Source of the DNA: Chitinispirillia bacterium
GTDB taxonomy: Bacteria; Fibrobacterota; Chitinivibrionia; Chitinivibrionales; Chitinispirillaceae
Length of the DNA stretch: 45,642 nucleotides
Reading direction: 5' to 3'
Assembly (NCBI GenBank): GCA_009786575.1
Contig: WQRV01000003.1
Span: 1 to 45,642 of the forward strand
Part shown: piece by piece, positions 17,811 to 26,660 of the stretch
How positions within the stretch are numbered: position 1 is the first letter of the stretch
Layout: the number at the start of each line of letters is the position of its first letter
Position numbers and translations under genes: made by a program
The notes under the pieces: model-generated
Databases searched by the model: none
The model's input: the letters and a program-made list of their open reading frames with translations, nothing else
What the model was told of the DNA's origin: nothing

Positions 17811-19022
17811 ATGTCAAAGGAAAAATTTGACCGCGGTGGTAAGCCGCACGTTAATGTTGGAACGATCGGGCACGTCGACCATGGTAAAACTACGCTGACT
17901 GCCGCGATTACGCGTGTCATGTCCACCAAGGGGCTCGCCAACTACGTCCCTTACGACTCTGTAGCCAAGGCATCCGAGTCCCAGGGCCGCCGCGACGAGA
18001 CCAAGATCCTCACGATCGCCACGTCGCACGTCGAGTACGCGACCGAGAACCGCCATTATGCCCACGTTGACTGCCCGGGCCACGCGGACTACGTCAAGAA
18101 CATGATCACAGGCGCCGCCCAGATGGACGGGGCGATCCTGGTTGTCAGCGCCGCCGACGGTCCCATGCCGCAGACCCGCGAACACATTCTGCTCGCCCGC
18201 CAGGTCGGTGTGCCCTACATTGTCGTATTCCTTAATAAGGTAGACGTCGTAGACGACCCCGAGCTCCTCGACCTCGTAGAGATGGAAGTCCGCGAACTCC
18301 TGAGCAAGTACGACTTCCCCGGCGACGACACGCCCATCGTCCGCGGCAGCGCCATAGGCGCCCTGACCAACCCCGAGGATCCCGACAAGGCGAAGTGTAT
18401 CCTCGACCTCATGGCCGCGGTGGACAGCTACGTCCCCACGCCGGAGCGCGAAGTAGACAAGCCCTTCCTCATGTCGGTCGAAGACGTCTTCTCCATCACC
18501 GGCCGCGGCACCGTTGCCACGGGCCGTGTTGAGCGCGGTACGGTCAAGGTCGGCGACGAAGTCGAGCGCGTCGGTTTGAGCGACGAGAAGAAGAAGACCG
18601 TCGTCACCGGCGTCGAGATGTTCCGCAAGCTGATGGACAAGGCCGAAGCCGGCGACAATATCGGTATGCTCCTGCGCGGTATGGACAAAAACGAGATTGA
18701 GCGCGGTATGGTTCTGGCCAAGCCCGGCTCCATTACCCCGCACAAGAAGTTCAAGGCCGAGGTGGTCGTGCTCTCCAAGGATGAGGGCGGCCGTCACACG
18801 CCGTTCTTCAGCAACTACCGTCCGCAGTTCTACTTCCGCACCACCGACGTGACCGGCGCGATCAAGCTGGCTGAGGGTGTGGAGATGATCATGCCCGGTG
18901 ACAACGCAGAGATCGAGGTAGACCTCATTGCGTCCGTCGCTATGGAGAAGGGGCTCAAGTTCGCGATCCGTGAAGGCGGCCGTACGGTCGGCGCCGGCAT
19001 CGTGACGAATATTATTGAATAG
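17811..19022 (+). CDS. tuf: Elongation factor Tu, noncanonical switch I
   Basis: [70 protein letters not shown]. Confidence 0.97.
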   Translation: MSKEKFDRGGKPHVNVGTIGHVDHGKTTLTAAITRVMSTKGLANYVPYDSVAKASESQGRRDETKILTIATSHVEYATENRHYAHVDCPGHADYVKNMITGAAQMDGAILVVSAADGPMPQTREHILLARQVGVPYIVVFLNKVDVVDDPELLDLVEMEVRELLSKYDFPGDDTPIVRGSAIGALTNPEDPDKAKCILDLMAAVDSYVPTPEREVDKPFLMSVEDVFSITGRGTVATGRVERGTVKVGDEVERVGLSDEKKKTVVTGVEMFRKLMDKAEAGDNIGMLLRGMDKNEIERGMVLAKPGSITPHKKFKAEVVVLSKDEGGRHTPFFSNYRPQFYFRTTDVTGAIKLAEGVEMIMPGDNAEIEVDLIASVAMEKGLKFAIREGGRTVGAGIVTNIIE

Positions 19023-19034
19023 TAAGGCATGGCG

Positions 19035-19070
19035 GGAAGAGCGTGCAGCCAATGTGCGCTCTTCCTTATT
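19035..19070 (+). terminator. Candidate intrinsic terminator after tuf
   Basis: GGAAGAGCG...CGCTCTTCC 9-bp stem followed by TTATT. Confidence 0.65.
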
Positions 19071-19195
19071 AGTATGCGCGGGGGGCAATATCAGGCGTGT
19101 TCGCCGTAAGTACGGGAAGTTAATAACGTGGATGTGCCGGGAACCGGCGCTTTCACACATTCGGTACAAAATATCAATAACATGGATGTGGTATT

Positions 19196-19348
19196 ATGCC
19201 CAGAGAAAGAATAACGCTTGAGTGCACGTCGTGCAAGCAGCGTAATTATGAGACGACCAAGAACAAGCGCAAGCATTCCGCTCGCGTTGAGTTCATAAAG
19301 TTTTGCCCTTTTGAGCGGAAGCGCACTCCGCACAAAGAGTCAAAATAA
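19196..19348 (+). CDS. rpmG: Ribosomal protein L33 (not in supplied ORF list)
   Basis: MPRERITLECTSCKQRNYETTKNKRKHSARVEFIKFCPFERKRTPHKESK translated by eye; followed by tRNA-Trp/secE. Confidence 0.9.
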   Translation: MPRERITLECTSCKQRNYETTKNKRKHSARVEFIKFCPFERKRTPHKESK

Positions 19349-19360
19349 GGTAAAAATCAT

Positions 19361-19433
19361 AGGTCCGTAGCTCAATTGGTAGAGTAGCGGTCTCCAAAAC
19401 CGCCTGCTGGGGGTTCGAGTCCCTCCGGGCCTG
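19361..19433 (+). tRNA. tRNA-Trp (CCA)
   Basis: AGGTCCGTAGCTCAATTGGTAGAG, anticodon loop CTCCAAA, closing CGGGCCTG. Confidence 0.93.
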
Positions 19434-19453
19434 TAGATAAACGGGAATTTTAT

Positions 19454-19642
19454 ATGAACAAGATTATGCAGTATCTGAAAGATGTGAAGGCCGAGATGAT
19501 CAAGGTCAACTGGCCTACGCAGAAGGATGTGACCGCTGCCACGACTCTGGTCATCTGCCTGAGCATAGTAATGGCGGGATACATTTTTGCGTGCGATCAG
19601 GGCCTTCAGGCTGTGATGCGCTTATTTTTGGGGCGTCAGTAA
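19454..19642 (+). CDS. secE: Preprotein translocase subunit SecE
   Basis: YLKDVKAEMIKVNWPTQKDV plus one TM; between trnW and nusG. Confidence 0.92.
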   Translation: MNKIMQYLKDVKAEMIKVNWPTQKDVTAATTLVICLSIVMAGYIFACDQGLQAVMRLFLGRQ

Positions 19643-20196
19643 TGGCGGCGAGTGAGAAAAATGTAGAGCCAAAGTGGTATGTGGTGCATACCTATTCGGG
19701 CCAGGAGGCCAAGGTCTTCGACTATCTGAACGGCCTCGTCGAGTCCGGCGAGTACGGCGATCTGATAAAGTCGGTTCTCATGCCCACGCGCGACGTGGTG
19801 CAGGTGAAGAACGGCAAAAAGATCAAAACCACGCGCCGCGACTACCCGTCGTACGTACTCGTTGAGATGGCGCTCACGAAGGAGACCATGCACATCGTGA
19901 CCGACGCCGCGGGGGTCAGCGGGTTTGTAGGCGGCCAGAAGCCGCAGCCGATCCGCGAGGAGGAGGCGCGCAGGATTTTGGGCCAGGCGGCCGACAAGGG
20001 CGCGCGTTCGCAGATTTCGGAGGTGCCGTTTGAGATCGGTGATGCGGTTAAGATCAAGGAAGGCCCGTTCAAGGATTTCGACGGCGTGGTTGACAAGGTC
20101 TATCCCGAAAAGGGCAAGGTAAACGTGATGGTAAGCGTCTTCGGCAGGTCTACGCCGGTCGAAGTCGATTTCGTTCACGTTGCGCCTATAAGTTGA
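19642..20196 (+). CDS. nusG: Transcription termination/antitermination factor NusG
   Basis: KWYVVHTYSGQEAKVFDYL...GDAVKIKEGPFKDFDGVVDKV; TAATG overlap with secE. Confidence 0.95.
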   Translation: MAASEKNVEPKWYVVHTYSGQEAKVFDYLNGLVESGEYGDLIKSVLMPTRDVVQVKNGKKIKTTRRDYPSYVLVEMALTKETMHIVTDAAGVSGFVGGQKPQPIREEEARRILGQAADKGARSQISEVPFEIGDAVKIKEGPFKDFDGVVDKVYPEKGKVNVMVSVFGRSTPVEVDFVHVAPIS

Positions 20197-20213
20197 TAAT
20201 TGGGTTGGATGTT

Positions 20214-20321
20214 ACCGGTGTTGTCAAGGGCATCGGTTAATATAGATGGAAAGATCGTTGATGTTGTCAAGGGCATCAAATGATACGGAAATGGGCCGGT
20301 GGTGTTGGTGGCATCAACCGG
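20214..20321 (+). promoter_or_regulatory. Three tandem hairpins in the nusG-rplK spacer; first two share loop TTGTCAAGGG
   Basis: Stems 20214-20237, 20258-20279, 20296-20321 read by eye; 16-nt exact repeat TGTTGTCAAGGGCATC at 20219-20234 and 20262-20277. Confidence 0.7.
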
Positions 20322-20372
20322 TGCAGGTGATGTAACGGTGATATATTGAATGGTAAAAAAGGAGCATATAAA

Positions 20373-20795
20373 GTGGCTAAAAAGGTAGTAGGGCAGGTTA
20401 AATTGCAGATCAAGGGCGGTGCGGCGACGCCGGCTCCCCCTGTGGGGCCCGCGCTCGGTCAGCAGGGCGTCAATATAATGGAGTTTTGCAAAGCGTTCAA
20501 CGCCAAGACCAAAGATTCCGGCGGGATGACCATTCCTGTCATTATCACGGTCTATTCTGACCGCTCGTTCACTTTCATCACAAAGACGCCGCCAGCGGCT
20601 GTCCTCATAATGAAAGAGATCGGCAAAGACAAGGGTTCGGGCGTCCCAAACAAGGAGAAGGTCGGGTCTATGTCGAAGGAGCAGCTGAAGAAGATCGCCG
20701 AGATGAAGATGGCGGACCTCAATGCTGCAAGTGTAGAAGCGGCTATGAATATCATAGCCGGGACCGCCCGCAGCATGGGCGTTACCATAGATTAA
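20373..20795 (+). CDS. rplK: Ribosomal protein L11 (GTG start)
   Basis: [52 protein letters not shown] before 20373. Confidence 0.96.
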   Translation: MAKKVVGQVKLQIKGGAATPAPPVGPALGQQGVNIMEFCKAFNAKTKDSGGMTIPVIITVYSDRSFTFITKTPPAAVLIMKEIGKDKGSGVPNKEKVGSMSKEQLKKIAEMKMADLNAASVEAAMNIIAGTARSMGVTID

Positions 20796-20814
20796 TGAAT
20801 GGAGCGATATAGAA

Positions 20815-21510
20815 ATGAAGCACGGTAAGAAATACAATGCTGTTTACGCGAAGGTAGACAAACTTAAGGAGTACGGCGCGGCTGAGGCTATTGATTTTTT
20901 GAAAGCCAACTCGACGGTCAAGTTTGACGAGACGGTTGAAATTGCCATTCGTCTCGGCGTAGACCCACGGAAGAGCGATCAGGCTGTCCGCGGCGCAGCC
21001 GTATTGCCGCACGGTTTGGGCAAGACGGTACGCGTTCTCGTTTTCGCGCAGGGCGACAAAGAGGCCGAGGCGAAGGAAGCCGGGGCCGACTACACCGGCG
21101 CCGACGATATCGCCGAGAAGATTCAGGGCGGCTGGCTCGATTTCGACGCGGTCGTCGCGACGCCCGACATGATGAAGGTCGTCGGTAAGCTCGGTAAGAT
21201 CCTCGGTACCAGGGGCCTCATGCCTAACCCCAAAGTGGGCACGGTCACCCCGGATGTGGGCAAGGCGGTTCGTGAACTCAAAAAGGGTAAGGCAGAGTTC
21301 CGCGTAGACAAGGGCGCGATCATCCACGCCCCCATCGGCAAGCTCTCGTTCGACCCCCAGAAGCTGCTCGACAACGCCCGCGCCCTCATGGACGCGGTCG
21401 TCAAGGCCAAGCCGGCGACGGCTAAGGGCCAGTACCTGAAGAAGGTAACGCTTACGAGTACTATGGGCCAGGGGCTGAAGATCAACGCGAATGATTTGAA
21501 AGCGGTGTAA
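20815..21510 (+). CDS. rplA: Ribosomal protein L1
   Basis: [33 protein letters not shown]...[14 protein letters not shown]. Confidence 0.97.
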   Translation: MKHGKKYNAVYAKVDKLKEYGAAEAIDFLKANSTVKFDETVEIAIRLGVDPRKSDQAVRGAAVLPHGLGKTVRVLVFAQGDKEAEAKEAGADYTGADDIAEKIQGGWLDFDAVVATPDMMKVVGKLGKILGTRGLMPNPKVGTVTPDVGKAVRELKKGKAEFRVDKGAIIHAPIGKLSFDPQKLLDNARALMDAVVKAKPATAKGQYLKKVTLTSTMGQGLKINANDLKAV

Positions 21511-21616
21511 TTCTGAATTAATGCTCCTTGCCGTTTTGTTGACGCATAGTCATTAAGATATGTATCGGCCGGATGTGACAGGGTGCGGAATATAAACAAT
21601 AAGAAGGTGTGTGAAG

Positions 21617-22141
21617 ATGTCAACACGTGCAGAGAGAACTGCGGTAATCGAAGAGCTCGAGAAGGAGTTCAAAAACGCGGCGGGTATCTACGTCACCGAT
21701 AATCACAAGATTACGGTTGAGGTGGTAACGCGCCTGCGTACTGAACTGCGTAAGAGCGGCGTTCGGTATATCGTAGTAAAAAACACGTTGGCGAAGGAGG
21801 CGTGCAAGCGGGTGGGTATAGATACCCTCAACCCGTACTTTAAGGGCCCTACGGCGGTAGCCGTTGCCCAAAAGGACAGCACTGTTCCTGCGAAAATTTT
21901 ACGCGACTTCCGCAAGGAGCTCAAGGATCAGCTTGAGCTTAGGGCCGCTTATGTGGACGGTTCCACGTTCACAGGCGCGCAGGCGGAGAAACTGGCGGAT
22001 CTGCCGGGCCGCGATGTGCTTCTGGCGCAGCTGCTTGGCGTGCTGAAGGCGCCTATCGGCAATATGGCCGGCGTGCTGAACGGCATACTTTCGACATTTG
22101 TCGGAACGCTGGAGGCTGTCAAGGAGAAAAAGGGCGCGTAA
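21617..22141 (+). CDS. rplJ: Ribosomal protein L10
   Basis: [15 protein letters not shown]...[10 protein letters not shown]; start [10 protein letters not shown]. Confidence 0.95.
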   Translation: MSTRAERTAVIEELEKEFKNAAGIYVTDNHKITVEVVTRLRTELRKSGVRYIVVKNTLAKEACKRVGIDTLNPYFKGPTAVAVAQKDSTVPAKILRDFRKELKDQLELRAAYVDGSTFTGAQAEKLADLPGRDVLLAQLLGVLKAPIGNMAGVLNGILSTFVGTLEAVKEKKGA

Positions 22142-22157
22142 TTTGCAAAGATGGTAC

Positions 22158-22241
22158 GATGATGATGCTTTGGATGTATCGTCATCAAAAAATAAAACAG
22201 GTTATACCGTGGTGATAAGTCAATAAAGATAATCATCGCGG
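22158..22241 (+). promoter_or_regulatory. Two hairpins in the rplJ-rplL spacer
   Basis: GATGATGATGC/GTATCGTCATC (11 bp with GU, 22158-22186) and CCGTGGTGAT/ATCATCGCGG (10 bp with GU, 22207-22241). Confidence 0.6.
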
Positions 22242-22287
22242 CAAAAACGAAACTATTAACAATTACAATAATTTATGGAGGTAAGTT

Positions 22288-22674
22288 GTGGCTACTCTAA
22301 CAAAAGATCAATTCGTTGAAGCAATCGGTAACATGACCGTACTTGAGCTTTCCGACCTTATCAAGGCTATCGAGGAGAAGTTTGACGTCAAGGCTGCGGC
22401 CCCTGTGGCTATGGCGGCCATGCCCGCCGGCGGCGGCGCTACGGCTGCGGCTGAGGAAGAGAAGACCGAGTTCGACGCGGTCCTTGAAAGCTTCGGCGCC
22501 GAAAAAATCAAGGTGATCAAGGTCGTCCGTGAGATTACCGGGTTAGGCCTTGCGGAAGCCAAGACGTTGGTCGAAGGCGCTCCTAAGCCGATCAAGGAAG
22601 CTTGCTCAAAGGACGAAGCCGAGTCGATCAAGAAGAAGATTGAGGAAGTCGGCGGAAAAGTCGTCATTAAGTAA
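22288..22674 (+). CDS. rplL: Ribosomal protein L7/L12 (GTG start)
   Basis: [32 protein letters not shown]...[30 protein letters not shown]. Confidence 0.97.
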   Translation: MATLTKDQFVEAIGNMTVLELSDLIKAIEEKFDVKAAAPVAMAAMPAGGGATAAAEEEKTEFDAVLESFGAEKIKVIKVVREITGLGLAEAKTLVEGAPKPIKEACSKDEAESIKKKIEEVGGKVVIK

Positions 22675-22704
22675 CGCGTCGTGCGGTGGATGCCGCACAG
22701 TATC

Positions 22705-22770
22705 GAAAGACGGCACAGAATGCTTTGGTGACGAAGCGTTCTGTGTCTTTCGCCGTCTGTAACAGGCGGT
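22705..22770 (+). promoter_or_regulatory. Strong hairpins with mutually exclusive pairings in the rplL-rpoB spacer (attenuator or RNase III site candidate)
   Basis: GAAAGAC-ggc-ACAGAATGCTT...AAGCGTTCTGT-GTCTTTC; GCCGTCT can pair upstream (AGACGGC) or downstream (CAGGCGGT). Confidence 0.6.
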
Positions 22771-22883
22771 GCGGTAATGCTGAGTGATTAGACGCGCCAT
22801 TTGAGCGCAAGCGTGACGGTGAAAATCAATACCGTCCCGCATATAAACGGTGTCAGAGGCATCAACCAAAAAGGATCGTCTTA

Positions 22884-25800
22884 ATGACAGATAGAAAGAC
22901 TTATTCTCGTATCAAACGGGTAACGGATCTGCCCAACCTGTTGGAGATTCAAACCAAATCTTACGAGACTTTTCTCCAGCCGGATACGCCGCGTCAGCGC
23001 AAGAAAGAGGGGCTTCACGGAGCGTTTCAGAGCCTTTTTCCGGTCAACGACGTCAAGGGGTACTACGAGCTGCAGTACGACGGCTACAAGCTCGGTATCC
23101 CTAAGTATAACCTGAGAGAGTGTAAGGAGCGCGGGATGACCTATGCCGCTCCGCTCAAGGTTGACATGTCGCTTGTTGTGTACGAGCCGGACGGGGATGC
23201 CAGGAAATTTGTTGAGAAGATATCCAACGAGGTGTACATCGGCGAGATCCCGCTGATGACGGAGCGCGGCACGTTCGTGATAAACGGCGCCGAGCGCGTG
23301 ATTGTCAGCCAGCTGCACAGATCGCCGGGTATCACGTTCGACGAAGTTGTCCACCTGAACGGCAAAAAGCTGCTTACGGCGAGGATTATCCCCCAGCGCG
23401 GGTCATGGGTGGAAATACTGCTCGATGTAGACGATGTGCTCACCGTCAACATCGACAGGCGCAAGAAAATGCCGGCGACGGTGCTCTTGCGCGCGCTTGG
23501 ATACTCCACAAACGAAGAGATTATCACCCTGTTCTACGAGAAAGAGACCGCAGCGGTCGATAAACAGAACAGCGAGGCTGTTTTGGGCCGTGTGGCCGGC
23601 AGGGAGGTCGTTGATGAAGAGACAGGCGAGATCATCATCGACGCGTCCGAGGTTATTACCGAAGAGAAGTTCAAGGCCCTTGTGGAGAAGGGGATTGCGG
23701 AGATTGAGGTTTTGGCCGGCGATCTCGACAGTGACGAAAACAGGATTATCCTCGAAACGCTCAAGCAGGATTCGACCAAGAGCGAAGAGGATGCGCTGTT
23801 CCATATATACGCGACGATGCGTTTGGGTGACCCTCCTACGGTAGAGGTTGCGAGGAACCTCGTGCAGCGCGCATTTTTTGATGACAAGCGGTACGACCTT
23901 GGCAGTGTTGGGCGCTACCGTGTTAATACCCGTCTTAATGTTACTCCTCCCGAAGATGTCAAGAATACGCTCACGAAGGAAGACTTTGTTGAGGCGTACA
24001 AGTACATGATCAAGCTGAACGCTGGGGACGGATTTATCGACGACATCGACCATCTCGGCAACCGCCGCGTCAGATCGGTGGGCGAACTTTTGGCTGCACA
24101 GTTTACGGTGGGTCTTACGAGGATGGTGAGGACGATTCGGGAGAGGTTGAGCCTGCGTGATACCGAGAACATCACTCCGCAGGACCTGATCAACGCCCGT
24201 ACGGTATCAACGGTGGTGCAGGCGTTCTTTGGATCCAGCCAGCTGTCGCAGTTTTTGGATCAGACGAATCCGCTCTCCGAACTCACGCACAAGCGCCGCG
24301 TCAGCGCGCTCGGTCCCGGCGGTCTTACCAGAGAGCGCGCCGGCTTTGAGGTCCGTGACGTTCACCACACGCACTACGGCCGCTTGTGCCCGATTGAAAC
24401 GCCTGAAGGCCCGAACATTGGCCTTATAGCGTCGCTCAGCACATTTGCGCGCGTCAACGAGTTCGGTTTTATTGAGACCCCGTATCAGAAAATTGAAAAC
24501 GGTGTCGTTACCGGCAAGATCGAGTATCTTACCGCCGATCAGGAAGACAACTACATCATCGCGCAGGCCAACACCCCGCGCGACCCCGGGACCGGCAGGA
24601 TTACCGAGAGCATGCTCTTCGCCCGCTACAGGGGCGATTTCCCGGTCGTCAAGCCAGAAGAGGTGACGTACATGGACGTATCGCCGATGCAGCTTGTGAG
24701 CATTGCCGCCGGCCTCATCCCGTTTTTGGAGCACGACGACGCGAACCGTGCGCTGATGGGCTCCAACATGCAGCGCCAGGCGGTGCCGCTGCTTTGTACC
24801 GAAGCGCCGTTTGTGGGAACCGGTTTAGAGGGGCGTGCCGCTGTAGACTCCGGCTGTATGATTATCGCCAAGAACGCAGGCATAATCGAAAAGGTCGATG
24901 CTACAAAGATCGTCATCCGCAAGACCGACCGGGATGCCAACGATATTCTGGGGCTAACCGAATTCGACACCTACGAACTGGTTAAGTTCGAGCGGTCGAA
25001 TCAGGACACGACCATCAACCAGAAAGTTTGCGTTAAGGCCGGGCAGCAGGTTGAGCCCGGAACGGTTCTGGCCGACGGCCACGCGACAAGCAAAGGCGAA
25101 CTCGCTCTGGGCAGAAACGTGATGGTGGCGTTCATGCCGTGGCGCGGCTATAACTTCGAAGACGCGATCATCATCTCCGAAAAACTTGTTGCCGAAGACG
25201 TTTATACATCGGTACACATCGAAGTTTTTGAGACGGAAGTGCGCGATACCAAGCGCGGGCCCGAAGAGCTAACGCGCGAGATACCCAATGTCAGCGACGA
25301 AGCGTTGCGCAACCTCGACGAAAACGGTGTCATCAGGATCGGCACCGAGGTAGAGCCGGGCGATATCCTCGTAGGTAAAGTAACGCCCAAGGGCGAAACG
25401 GAATTGTCCCCGGAGGAGAGGCTTTTAAGAGCCATCTTCGGCGATAAGGCCGGCGATGTCCGCGACTCATCGCTCAAAGCCCCGCCGGGCCTCAAGGGTG
25501 TTGTTATTGATACGCGCGTATACTTCCGCAAGGAGCGCGACAAGCGTTCCAAGAAGAAGGATAAGAAACGCATCGACGAGCTTAAGGAAGAGATAACGCG
25601 CGAGATACTTGAGGTAGAAAAGGTAAGGCTCGACCGTCTGGTTGAGATATTGACAGATACGACGTCGAATGAGATTGCGAATGCCCATACCGGCGAAGTG
25701 CTGGTTTCCGCCGGCAAGAAATGGTCGAGGCTTAACCTGTCCAAACTGGATTTTATGGCGATATCCTTTAAGGACGGGCTCTGTCAGGACCCGGAAAAGA

Positions 25801-26660
25801 ACAAGCTGGCCGAAGAGGTTCTTTACAAAGCGAACGATTTGATAGTTCAGAAAGAGGACAAGCTCGACAAGGAGATCGACAAGGTCGTCCGCGGGGATGA
25901 GCTCAAGCCGGGCGTCCTTCAGCTGGTGAAGATCTACGTAGCCAAGAAACGCAAACTTTCGGTCGGCGACAAAATGGCCGGGCGCCACGGGAACAAGGGG
26001 GTTATCTCCAAGATTCTTCCTGTGGAAGAGCTCCCGTATCTGCCCGACGGTACGCCTATCGACATTATCCTCAACCCGCTGGGCGTTCCTTCCCGAATGA
26101 ACGTGGGGCAGATTTTGGAAACCCACATGGGCTGGGCCGCAGCGAAGCTTGGGATGAAGATTGCCACGCCTGTGTTCGACGGCGCAAGTTACGAAGACGT
26201 CGTCTCGCTGCTTCGGGAAGCCAAACTTCCAGAGAGCGGAAAGATACGGCTCAGAGACGGCCGTACCGGCGAGCCGTTCGACCACGAGATCACGGTGGGA
26301 CCTATCTACATGCTGAAGCTCTGCCACTTGGTTGACGACAAAATCCACGCCCGTTCCATCGGCCCCTACTCGCTCGTTACGCAGCAGCCCCTCGGCGGCA
26401 AGTCGCAGTTCGGCGGCCAGCGTTTCGGTGAGATGGAGGTGTGGGCGCTTGAGGCTTACGGCGCGGCGTATACGTTGCAGCAAATTCTTACGGTAAAGAG
26501 CGACGATCTGGCCGGCCGCTCCAAGATATACGAGGCGATTGTCAAGGGGGAAAACGCCCCGCCCGCCGGTATACCCGAATCGTTTAAGGTTTTGGTCAGG
26601 GAAATTAAAGCACTCGCACTTGATTTTGACATGGTTCTCGAAGAGGACGGAGGTGTATAA
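22884..26660 (+). CDS. rpoB: RNA polymerase beta subunit
   Basis: [66 protein letters not shown]. Confidence 0.99.
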   Translation: MTDRKTYSRIKRVTDLPNLLEIQTKSYETFLQPDTPRQRKKEGLHGAFQSLFPVNDVKGYYELQYDGYKLGIPKYNLRECKERGMTYAAPLKVDMSLVVYEPDGDARKFVEKISNEVYIGEIPLMTERGTFVINGAERVIVSQLHRSPGITFDEVVHLNGKKLLTARIIPQRGSWVEILLDVDDVLTVNIDRRKKMPATVLLRALGYSTNEEIITLFYEKETAAVDKQNSEAVLGRVAGREVVDEETGEIIIDASEVITEEKFKALVEKGIAEIEVLAGDLDSDENRIILETLKQDSTKSEEDALFHIYATMRLGDPPTVEVARNLVQRAFFDDKRYDLGSVGRYRVNTRLNVTPPEDVKNTLTKEDFVEAYKYMIKLNAGDGFIDDIDHLGNRRVRSVGELLAAQFTVGLTRMVRTIRERLSLRDTENITPQDLINARTVSTVVQAFFGSSQLSQFLDQTNPLSELTHKRRVSALGPGGLTRERAGFEVRDVHHTHYGRLCPIETPEGPNIGLIASLSTFARVNEFGFIETPYQKIENGVVTGKIEYLTADQEDNYIIAQANTPRDPGTGRITESMLFARYRGDFPVVKPEEVTYMDVSPMQLVSIAAGLIPFLEHDDANRALMGSNMQRQAVPLLCTEAPFVGTGLEGRAAVDSGCMIIAKNAGIIEKVDATKIVIRKTDRDANDILGLTEFDTYELVKFERSNQDTTINQKVCVKAGQQVEPGTVLADGHATSKGELALGRNVMVAFMPWRGYNFEDAIIISEKLVAEDVYTSVHIEVFETEVRDTKRGPEELTREIPNVSDEALRNLDENGVIRIGTEVEPGDILVGKVTPKGETELSPEERLLRAIFGDKAGDVRDSSLKAPPGLKGVVIDTRVYFRKERDKRSKKKDKKRIDELKEEITREILEVEKVRLDRLVEILTDTTSNEIANAHTGEVLVSAGKKWSRLNLSKLDFMAISFKDGLCQDPEKNKLAEEVLYKANDLIVQKEDKLDKEIDKVVRGDELKPGVLQLVKIYVAKKRKLSVGDKMAGRHGNKGVISKILPVEELPYLPDGTPIDIILNPLGVPSRMNVGQILETHMGWAAAKLGMKIATPVFDGASYEDVVSLLREAKLPESGKIRLRDGRTGEPFDHEITVGPIYMLKLCHLVDDKIHARSIGPYSLVTQQPLGGKSQFGGQRFGEMEVWALEAYGAAYTLQQILTVKSDDLAGRSKIYEAIVKGENAPPAGIPESFKVLVREIKALALDFDMVLEEDGGV

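Noticed and set aside
17814-19169. 451-aa ORF antisense to tuf
   Set aside because: Fully overlaps tuf; low-complexity composition typical of the reverse frame of a GC-biased, highly expressed gene; no recognisable domain.
20197-20372. nusG-rplK repeats as a CRISPR array
   Set aside because: Only two exact 16-nt copies with short unequal spacing and no cas genes; better explained as hairpins.
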